From assembly GCA_902728285.1 (NCBI GenBank), contig CACVBU010000403.1, positions 18,328-82,327 on the forward strand: a stretch of DNA of 64,000 nucleotides. The letters run 5' to 3'. Below, piece by piece: positions 55,049 through 64,000 of this stretch (positions within the stretch are counted from its first letter, which is position 1; each line of letters opens with the position of its first letter). A model generated the notes under the pieces. The model searched no databases and was not told the DNA's origin. It saw only the letters and a program-made list of their open reading frames with translations. The DNA comes from Clytia hemisphaerica (Eukaryota > Cnidaria > Hydrozoa > Leptothecata > Clytiidae). The translations under genes were made by a program, and so were the position numbers.

Positions 55049-55430
55049 TTGAAAAAACTGCTTTCAACAATTATTCACCAGGGTTTGCAATTGATGTTAA
55101 TTTGCTTTTTTTTACGATTTAAATCGAATTTGATAAAAAAATCTTTAAACATTATATCTGTCGAGCGCTTCGAGCGAAGGTGGGAACCGGGCCTTAATAC
55201 TCTTCTACGGTTGGATGTTGCTTACAGTATCGAGTATTTTTGAGACGTATGGTTCGAGGTGGGTTTCGCTTTCGGGACGAAACGAATGGTGATTATGGTG
55301 GCTATATTATTAGTAATATTCGATTACACGAGATATGTGAGACCTCTGATTTGAGTTCCTTTATTAAACGTCCACAGTATAATTACGCTATGCATATTAT
55401 TTTTACAGTTTGCATTATATAGCCCTTTTA
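55049..55430 (+). pseudogene. C-terminal remnant of a LINE ORF2
   Basis: Two overlapping frames contain FLRRMVRGGFRFRDE and, further on, LHEICETSDLSSFIKRPQ and NYAMHI. This combination resembles the region after the reverse transcriptase of some LINEs, which I recall as an RRMVRGGF ... FIKxxQxNYxAHxI pattern. It is short and split by a frameshift, with no RT motifs nearby, so it is only a remnant. Confidence 0.45.
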
Positions 55431-56198
55431 GTAACTAATATATCCAAAAAATGGTATGCCGTATGGTTTACTATGTTTCAACCACACTACTCTCGAGATA
55501 ATGAGCTCCACAGTTTGAAATTATTTCTTAAGCCCGAAGGGATAGATATGAAATCATTGGGGCGATAAGTGAAGCCAATTTCTGGTAGGATTTTCTACCA
55601 AAATCTTGTGGTCCGCGCGAAAAATACTGAATTTCCCACCCAATTTCATAAATATTGGATTTGATGATTCGGAAACGAAGAAAACAATAGATTCAATCCA
55701 TGAAGAAAAAATCACGGCAAATTAATCGCACGAGTGACTTTTTCTTGCCTGACTGCTTAGAGATTCAGATCTAGAGCTTCGCGCTTTAAATCAATGGTTA
55801 AAACGTGATAACTTTTGCCGATTCAGCATTTTTCTTGTAAATTTCAAGCTCAATTTTTTGAGATTTTGTTTCGTTGAGAGCCTCGTTTCAGCCTTGGACC
55901 AAGTTTGTGAATCGGAGTCGGCGTGGCCCGTACACCCTATAGATTCGTAAATACTAGAGGACCAGAGGGACTCAAAAAACACCTGCTTTAAACCTTTTTA
56001 CCGCACTAATAATTAGAATTTTGTTTAAAAAAGACGCGCTAAATTAGAGAAAATCTTAGATAGTGTCCTATCCCTCATTTGGTAGAAAAAACCAGCGCTC
56101 TCAGTCTTAATAAAAAGACTTGACGGGAATTTTCATTCCTCTTTTAGGTAGATAATGATAGTATCTCTTTTCGCCTGTAAATTTAATCGTTAATTACT
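55431..56198. other. Non-coding
   Basis: There is no supported gene or clear repeat in this stretch. Confidence 0.35.
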
Positions 56199-56777
56199 TT
56201 AATAGAATTAAATTTCGCGGTTTTAGATTTGGCGGATGAGGGGTTTCCTGATTTTTCGGGGATTGGGGTACTAATTAAATTTTTTGAAAAGGGTCAAAAC
56301 ATTGAAATAAAAATTTTTCAGGAAGATTAACAAAAACTTTTATCAAATCGAATAATAAGAAGAGTATTTTGTAATAGAGCGAGGAGATATGTATCACAAT
56401 ATCGAAAGTTGGATTTGACGTTCCATGGTGCGGAGCTAAATTTTCACAGCCTATTCAGGTCTTTTAGGGAAAAATATTAATCTAGGTTCCGAATTTAAAC
56501 CTCTTCCCAGTTTGTAAATTTGTGATGAAAATTTTGACGAAAACAATTTTTTGCAAACAAGCATATCGAGGATTTGACCTTTTTCGAGGGTTGCGTGCCC
56601 TCATGTAGACAAAAAATGAGAAACTATAAAGATAGAAAATTTCACGGGCTGCAAAAAATAATTCAAATTTTTCGCGGATGGGCCTTTTCCAAATTTCCAA
56701 TGGGACTTATTTCCGCGGATGACACCCCAATCCGCGAAATCCGCAAAAATTAATTCCCGCGAAAATTAATCCCATTA
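56199..56777. mobile_element. MITE-like element with TTTCGCGG ends
   Basis: The left end TTAATAGAATTAAATTTCGC and the right end (reverse complement) TTAATGGGATTAATTTTCGC are followed on both sides by GCGGAT and GGATTGGGGT motifs, giving an imperfect inverted repeat of about 90 bases. The interior is non-coding. Confidence 0.6.
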
Positions 56778-57094
56778 AATTATCCCCTCTGCTTGACAAA
56801 TAAGTAAATTTGTATAAAAATCAGTGCGCACTATAAATAGACGAAAATTTGAACTTTGCCGTATTAAATTTGAGGAAAATCAAAAGTAGCATAATGGGTT
56901 CCTGCACTTATAATTAGATTAGTCGAAAATGGTGAAAAAATTTCTTCGCATTGTGCATCTATGTGCTAATAATCAGAAAAATACTAATGAGTCAATTCTG
57001 AGAAAAGCTGATAACAGACGGACGTTCTAAAGGAAAAACAAAGATTAGAAAAATTAACAAGATATATTAACTGCACATTACAAATTTCTTTTAA

Positions 57095-60081
57095 TTACTG
57101 ATGCTTGTTTAAAAAAAAACATTCCAAATTAAACACTAAAAATAATAAAGGTTGTGTCATAATAAACGTGAACAGTGTCATTATATAGTTATCTCTGGGG
57201 AGTGTGAGTATGACACGAGCTCCTTGTCTCAAACCAGTCAGATTTTGAAACTTGGCTGAACACTCTTTCAGTAAAGTTAGACAGAGTTCACATATTGAAA
57301 GACCGATTCGAACCTGTTGTACCATTTACGTAGAAATAGTATACGTATTATATCTAATACAATCAATAAAAGAAACAAAACTTCTCAAACAAATCTGTTC
57401 CTCGAAATGTTCCTTTTCCATAAATCGTTAAAGAAAGAGGATGCGACGAGTGCTCAAAATTGTGTCAAAGCATTCAGCAGAGATTCAATGAGATCAATGA
57501 AGGAAGGAGATCACTAAAAAATTTTTGAGCTACATTTTTATTCATTTTTAGTTGTATGTAGTGGAGGGATAAAAGATGATTCTGTACTATTTTGCGGTAA
57601 ACCTGAAGAAGGGTAAAACTTTAATGGTGGCCTATAGGAGTCCAGACAAAAAAGGAGAGTAAATTTTTAAGTATAGAGAGCTAACTGACACTGTACACTT
57701 TGTTCGACAAAAATGAATATTTAAATTTAATATATTAGCATACCAATCCAGTATTACAACATCGATGATCGATTTCATTTACAGAATCCATGTTGACATC
57801 GATGGTTCCATGTTCGCAAAAGTGATAAGATGGAGTGCCATTCCTGTGTAAATAGAACAAAGTTTTCACCAGGATTCAAATTTTTTTACTTTGAATACAC
57901 CCCAAGACAAAAAGTTAAAATCAAAGCTTAGGCAAACAGTTCACTTGCAATAATGAATTAAAAACTGTCTCAAAAAATGTATTTTCTTCTAAATATTCAC
58001 AAAGAAACAAGTGTGCAAAAACTTTAGGGTGTAAAGTGTTCAAATACAGCTTATTTTCATACCAGAATTCTTGATCAGGAGGGACTTCAGTCCAATGTAG
58101 TGCATAAAGGTTTGTGGTAATGGTCCAACATGACCCAAACACAGTCAACATTCACATGATAGCATTTCTCCAATTAAAAGTTATTATTTTATATGTGTAG
58201 TTAATCAAAATATCCTATTACATCCAAGTCCAAATCTGTGAACTGCAATTGATGAGTCAAATGAAGTAATACATTGATTTTTGAAATTTGTCAATATTGC
58301 TATTTTATTCCATACAGTTCCATAGATGATTTGAGGATTCCATACTTCAAGATCATACAACTACACATATATAATGATGTGATGAACCAATCCTCTCAAT
58401 ACTGTCAAATGCACAAACGAACCGATGAAGTTATAAGTTATGATTTATTTTGGCGATATCGTTGCATCATTTTATTTCATGTTAATTTTCTTTTTTAAAG
58501 CTGGAAAATAGAATAAAAATAAAAATACATCATGGTGGAGTATAACTATCAAAACACTATATCACAATTAATACAACCTTAACATAGGAAAATAACTTTT
58601 GGGAAAAGTTTCTCCACAGTGTGGAATAATAAGAAAAAAGGTTGGTACCAAAGTCCAAAATCGCAGATTTCTCAAAACTAAAGCAAAAAGATTTTCTATC
58701 AACAAACTTTATATAACAAAATGTTCCAGACACGAAAGTGTTTTATATATGCAAATATCAAAAGATCTTTCATGTAAAACTATAAATATACAAATAAAAA
58801 TGTGACAACAAATAAATGACAAGGACTTGTCACAAAGTACTAGGCAAGTACTGATTGATTTCAACCAATCATAGCAGCTTTTCAGTAATGACTTTAAAAA
58901 AAAGTTTATGAAACACTAAGACAACTAAATATAAATACAACCAAGAAATTGTCGAAACGTAAATTAAAACATTCCAAAACAGCCGAAGGCATCATTAAAT
59001 GAAACGTTTCAGTGATAGCAGTATTTGTATGCAAACATCAAAACTTGTAAATCAGATTGCAAAATTGGATTAACTAAAATGAGTGTGGTTGAATCAATAA
59101 GCCTCTTAAGGCATCAGTTACTAACCCACCATAATATATACTAAACTGTAAATATTAACGCAATATGTAAACTTTTAAAATATGAGAATTACAGACTAAA
59201 TTATGAAGTTTCTTTTACCTAAAAGATTACCTGTTCATTCACTTCTGTGACTCTCTTGATAGTGAGGGCCACTACGCTCTTCATATCCAGTGATATTTTG
59301 ATTTTTAAGAGAGGCTTGATACCCCTCTGTACACTATGATGTACAACCTTCTAATGTTCACTTCCATTTTGAGTCCCCAGCAAAGTTATAACGCCACATG
59401 GGGACCAGTTTAAGGGCGTTTAAGTTTTATGTAACCTTTATAGTACCTCAATAATCATATGAAAAGGTTAGTTTGCTTCTAAGAAAGTCTGTGCACTCAA
59501 GGGATTTTTTTTGGGACATAAGTGGCCCCAACTATGAGGAAATTTTGTATAAAAACCACCAAAATGTGGACCATAAAAAACAGAGAAGAGCTAATTAAAG
59601 AACTCAAAAATGCTTGCGAGCGTTACATTTTTAATTGAATTGATGTAATTAGAATATTACCGAATTAATCAAAACTAGATCGTATCCCTAAAAAATTGTC
59701 TACCGTTATCATAATTTTTATAATCCACCTTTTGTGAACTTTCCTTTCCTAAATTTCAGAAGAATAATGCTAGTATAAATATAAACGGAAATAATGTTAA
59801 AAAAAAAACAAAAAAAAATGGTAGATCATTTTAGCCTAGGATTTCCCTTTTTAATGCATTAGAAATTTAAAACAAAAAAAATGGTTAAAAGTATTGAAGG
59901 TTGAAACACACCTCAAAATCAAGGACTTGAAGTTTGCTCTGAGAAACTAGATGGTACTTTTCATGGTAACTGTTGCATGGCAGAATTTCACAACCCAGCA
60001 TTTTCTTTAAAGCCTTGAGGGGTAAAGGAACCATATCAAAAAATTCTTTGCTTTCAGCACTCCTGTGCATTTAAGACTGCA
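57095..60081 (-). other. Candidate exons of an unidentified minus-strand gene
   Basis: Several open stretches have splice-like edges on the minus strand. The clearest is 60081-59912, between TTTATAG and GTGTGT (segment FFDMVPLPLKALKKMLGC). Others end at 59230 (donor CAG|GTAATC; segment ISLDMKSVVALTIKRVTEVN), lie at 58151-57921 (HWTEVPPDQEFWYENKLYLN), near 57850-57740 (NGTPSYHFCEHGTIDVNM) and at about 57325-57150 (RIGLSICELCLTLLKECS). I recognise no family, and the joins have not been proven in frame. They might belong to the 3' part of a gene or to an old transposon. Between them (58160-59230 and 59370-59910) I see nothing. Confidence 0.25.
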
Positions 60082-60902
60082 CTATAAAAAAGCAATGTCA
60101 ACTAACATCAATAATACTAAAAAAAAATATTCAGCTATTGTAATTCTAGTTTATCTGCTACAGGCAGGAGTTCTTCATTACGTAGCGTAGCCAGCATTTT
60201 GTCTCTGAAATGACGAAATGAGGTGTAGCTTCTTGGTAGATATAAAATCTTGAAGCATGTCTTAGAATATGGGTAAGCATGTGTGTTATTGACGAATTGG
60301 ATCGATATCTTTAAGTGTGGATAGACGGAATGGGATCCAGAAATAAATCGGATGAGGCGAAGTAAGTATTCAAAGTCGCATGCACGAATAAAACAATGCA
60401 ACCATGTTGTTAACTTTTGGTCTGTTCTACATTTCTCTTCTGCATGACAGGCCCTGATTAAGTTATCTTGGTTTGGGATGGTGCATTGATAGATGGCATC
60501 CAGTGATGTAGGCCCAGCGTTTTTCCAAAAACTTCCCATACCTTCTACAATTTTTGCCATTTCAAAGTTGGGGTGTCTTATCAATAATACACTGCTGGCA
60601 TCGAGAACCAACTGTTCGATCTTTGCTTTTGTCGGAAGGTTGAAAATTCGTGCATCCGCAAAAATATCAAGTATGAAGGTTGACGGTCTTGTACTGGAAT
60701 CCCACTTTTCATTTGTGTTAGGAACCGACTTGTGTGGAACGAGGATTCCAAATCATTTTCACTGACATTTTCAAACAACTGGTTTTGTAATGCAGCTTTG
60801 CATAATTTGACAGGAAAAACTTGATAGGTAATATAACCGTGTGATATGATCATTCCAACAAGTTTTAAACGTTCTTTCTCTAGTGCGTTGGAACAACTTC
60901 AA

Positions 60903-61166
60903 GGGGAGGGGTCTGAACTTTTACGGTGTGACGGGATTGGTCCTTTTTTAGTACGGTATTACGGGATTTGACGAAAAAAAAGACGGGAAAACGGTATTTT
61001 AAAATCAGACGGTGACAGTATTTGGCCTTATTATTTGTCATTATGCCGGTATTTGAACCTGTACAAACCGGTGTGACGGTGTTATTATTTTTTTCAATTT
61101 TCGGGATTCCGGGATTCAGCAAAAATTTTGACGCGAAAACGGTATTTCGAACCCCTACAACCCCCC
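60903..61166. mobile_element. CGGTATT MITE, copy 3, within the HECT N-lobe exon
   Basis: The 264-bp element has GTGTGACGGGATTGG, ACGGTATTACGGGATT and a C-run, matching the copies at 38093 and 40222. It is flanked by TTCAA (60898-60902 and 61167-61171). It splits the HECT reading after GNIE. Confidence 0.85.
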
Positions 61167-61849
61167 TTCAATATTCCCATTGCAAAACTTATAGAATTCC
61201 TCATAGAAGCAAGTGTACGCTTCTCGCGTAACCCCATCCCCCACTGCATCTTCTTCGTTGAAAATGAATCTGAATCGAAACTGACTCGGGTCCTCGACAC
61301 TCTGGTAGGCAGAGAAAAAATCATTCATTATTTTGTTCCTATTAACTGAAAACATTTTGTCCTCAGAAATCTTGAACTTTTCTAATAATCTCAGTGATTC
61401 TAAACGTTCATAACTTGCAGGATAATTACTTTCTTGGTCTGTTTCCCATTGAGGTTGGGAATTTGTCTCCTGTTGAGGTTGGGAATTTGTCTCCTGTCCA
61501 CGTTGTCCATCCATCTCATGTTGCTCTGTATCCTCACCAGCAAAGGATGCAAATTCTTTAAAGAGTATTTACCCGTCACGAGACATGTTGATGTTGTCTT
61601 CTCTGATAGCCATATTATAAACTCCCTGTACAATTTTATCTTCTGGATAGCATACCTCATTGTTGCAATTTGTCAGTTGAAAAAACAATGGGTCACTTGT
61701 TAACGAGCTCTACCCGAAAATATACATCCATCATTGTGTTATCATGGTGAATAGCCTTGTGATATTTCCAATGGTTGTATGCCACGTGCAACAGCGTGGT
61801 CATCTGTTAAAGCTGCTTCTGGCTTAACAAGTGCTTTTCTATAATTTTT

Positions 61850-62575
61850 TCTAATGATTGCATCATACCTGATTTCCTTTTCAAAGAAAAACGCAAATTC
61901 ATACTCATTGAGGTTCCATTTTCAGACACCAATGAACAACTTGCAAAGCGATTCATTGAAAAATTGTTTAAAAGTTTTTTACCAACGACAAAATTGATTT
62001 TGCTATAAAATGGGCAACAAAGAAAGTAAAACAGTTATTTAACTCGAAGGATAAAAATCCACACCCAGCGTGTAAAATTTACGAAGGCACGTGTTCTTGT
62101 GGATTGAATTATATCGGCGAAACCCAACGTAATGTTGAAACCAGGTGGTCAGAACATAATAACTTTGAGCACAACTCTGAACCTGCAAAGCATCTCAAAA
62201 ACCACCCTGACCACGAATTCTTATGGAAAATAATCTTAAACGCTTCCACGAATACCCGATTAAGAAAAAATCTGGAAGCCGCATTAATTGCCCTTAAGAG
62301 ACCACGTCTAAATGACCAACTCGAATCTGCTCGTTTAATTCTTTTTAGAAATGGTGTAACATAGATTTTAATAGAAAAGAGACATTCACGTATCCCGTGA
62401 GAATGCCTCTTTTCATTTTTAATAGCTTTCTTTTATTACTTTTTAATGATTTTAGACGAATAAATTTGTAACTTTTTTGATTTTCAATTTTACTATTCTA
62501 TAGCACTGATGATGGAAAGACCGAAAAGCTTTTGCTAATTTTAAATGTTGTTGTTTTTATTTTTATCAATATGGC
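61850..62575 (+). mobile_element. Penelope-like element, 3' fragment with GIY-YIG endonuclease
   Basis: The frame from about 62007 to 62364 reads [14 protein letters not shown], then [20 protein letters not shown], then [21 protein letters not shown] and [16 protein letters not shown]. This is the GIY-YIG nuclease end of a Penelope-like retroelement, including the Cys-containing linker before it. An upstream piece (LIEVPFSDTNEQLAKRFIEK) is in another frame. The reverse transcriptase is missing, so this is a 5'-truncated copy, as is common for the class. A 3' tail of about 200 bases follows, containing CACTGATGATGGAAAGACCG. It stands antisense to the HECT gene. Confidence 0.8.
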
Positions 62576-63665
62576 AAACATTGATCATAAAAGTGCTTTT
62601 CTGTTTTCCATAATCTTCATAATGATTGCTTCAGCATCGGCTTCCCGTTTTTGATCTGGTTCTCTTTGTTGATCAGCTTGAATGGACTCTTGTAATGCAC
62701 GTTCAATTTCCATCTGAAGGGCACTACGCTCTTCAGATGTTCCGATTAGTGGTGCACTTTGTTGAGCATTTGATTGTCCAGTATTAAGCGGAGTTAATTG
62801 ATGATTGGTGTTAGAAGTAGTTTGATTATTAATACCAGGAATCATTTGCTCAACAGCGGTAGGATTCAATTGTGGATTAACAGGGGTTGAATGTTGTGGA
62901 AGGGAGGGTGTTGGACGTCTGCTCGCAGGTGATGTAGGGGGAGATATGATCATGAGGTCCTCCTCATCACTAGAATGGTTGTCATTCACTACACCAAAGT
63001 TACTAAGCAACCTTTGCTGCGCTGTTTTACGTTTGCATGTGAGATACAGCTTTGGACGTGGAAGTCTGATAAGTTTGGGGTATTCCTCCACTGTAAATGG
63101 AACATTGTTTGATAAAATGTCTGGAAGAGGTTGTGCTCTTTCATCCACTAGTTGAAAAATAATCCTCTTTTCTGCCATCTGCCACACCAGCAACTTTGTA
63201 TGTCCAGAAATATTTAATCGATTCTTCAAGCACAGAATCTTTGCCCAAATTGACGGCAAAAACACGCACCCGCCACCCTTCTTTCTTCTCACTTGAACAA
63301 ATCGCTCACCTTTGAATACCTTCAATGAAATATACATAGCTTTAGTTTTTGATTTGGAGCTGTTTTCAATGGGTCTCTGTACAACTCGTGACCTCGAACC
63401 ATTTATCATTGCTTGTTTCAATCCAGACTTTCGATTCTCAATGTCACCTTGGTCACACATCATCCGCAGACGAATAATATCACCCTCAGCCTCTAGACCA
63501 AGCCGTTTTAAAACATCACCAGCAGCATGAGTTACAGATGTTTCATCAAACTGAAATAGCAATACATATATATTATAATACATTCCAACTAAAAATTACC
63601 TTAAACTTAAAGGCACTAATTTCAATGCATCCTAGTTTTTGCAGCAAAGGTCCCAAAGGTCCCAT

Positions 63666-64000
63666 GCGCTAAATTTATTGTCAAAATTATGCTTCGTAGC
63701 ATTGGCACCCTGCCGTGGCAGTCTCAAAAAAAGTGCCACAAAGTTTGTAGGCATGATTTTTTCTTCTTTTTATACCCAAAGGCAAGTTTTGACAAATGGG
63801 CTAACCATTTTTCAAAATAACATCCTCCTATGCTTAGTAATGGAGGTGCACAAAATTTAATACATTACTTTTGACAATTTTTGGACAGATGGTAACTAAA
63901 TGGCCTCAAAAAGTGATTGTTGTATAACATTGTTTAAAAATCCCAAGCCAGATAAGAGCGCACATATATAAAGTTTAGGTAAAGATAATCAATGCTACCT
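63666..64000. other. 5' flank of the HECT-domain gene
   Basis: There is no supported gene. It lies upstream of the HECT gene start on the minus strand and may contain its promoter. I see no clear motif. Confidence 0.35.

Larger units (their letters stand above)
60135..63665 (-). pseudogene. HECT-domain (E3 ubiquitin ligase-like) gene, disrupted
   Basis: The coding parts on the minus strand run as follows. Exon 1 (63665-63600) starts MGPLGPLLQKLGCIEISAFK, with a GTAATT donor. Exon 2 (63550-62585, after TTTCAG) is 321 residues and ends in a Gln/Glu-rich helix. Later parts are about 61680-61520 (CYPEDKIVQGVYNMAIRED) and 61560-61167, which contains the HECT N-lobe start RFRFIFNEEDAVGDGVTREA. Next come 60896-60612 (MIISHGYITYQVFPVKLCKA) and 60611-60135. 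The last piece keeps the C-lobe active-site pattern KTCFKILYLP, with the catalytic Cys at residue 119 of that frame. HECT ligases pass ubiquitin through this Cys. A Penelope fragment lies between exon 2 and the HECT part, a MITE splits the N-lobe, and at least two frameshifts lie in the HECT region. Confidence 0.75.

Overview
The window is AT-rich, intron-bearing eukaryotic DNA dominated by transposable elements. The mix of families suggests a cnidarian, probably an anthozoan: a RecQ-like helicase, an STRA6-like membrane protein, a RAG1-N-type zinc module, a HECT-domain protein, a BEL/Pao retrotransposon, a PIF/Harbinger element, P-like elements, a Penelope-like fragment and many MITEs. The species assignment is inference from family content only.

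Layout. 0.4-2.7 kb: a complete three-exon RecQ-like helicase gene (minus strand). 3.0-3.9 kb: a broken gag-like ORF set. 3.9-8.5 kb: a two-ORF LINE (minus). 9.0-10.1 kb: the 5' part of an unidentified two-exon gene, cut by a BEL/Pao LTR retrotransposon (10.1-17.7 kb, minus) that has matched LTRs, a primer-binding site and a polypurine tract. 17.7-24.8 kb: a nested stack. A MITE with an 8-bp target duplication holds a 6.7-kb Harbinger element (TTA duplication, intact MADF gene, broken transposase), which itself holds a hAT-like MITE and a 2.5-kb TIR element. 26.4-28.2 kb: an intronless STRA6-like gene, the best-preserved single-exon host gene here. 28.5-41.4 kb: a decayed P-like DNA transposon (8-bp duplication, ~30-bp TIRs) and a second, broken copy of it, part of which is tandemly duplicated. 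These carry further insertions, several of which can be placed exactly because a paralogous copy keeps the empty site. 35.3-37.0 and 41.4-46.2 kb: two foldback elements with 9-bp duplications; the second has ~2-kb arms made of 30-bp repeats. 46.2-47.5 kb: a gene with a RAG1-N-type zinc module. 48.4-50.2 kb: an integrase-core gene broken by a palindromic MITE. 50.2-56.8 kb: a SINE, several MITEs and a LINE remnant. 57-60 kb: weak candidate exons. 60.1-63.7 kb: a HECT-domain pseudogene broken by a MITE, a Penelope fragment and frameshifts.

The most unusual points are three. Both foldback elements have a tandem duplication made of host flank plus the outermost part of the terminal repeat. The P-like transposon remnant carries a zinc-binding module like the one in the gene at 46.2 kb. 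The 7-kb stack of nested elements can be ordered in time by its target duplications. Two single N bases (15633, 17706) sit at breaks in sequence continuity and mark places where the assembly should be doubted.
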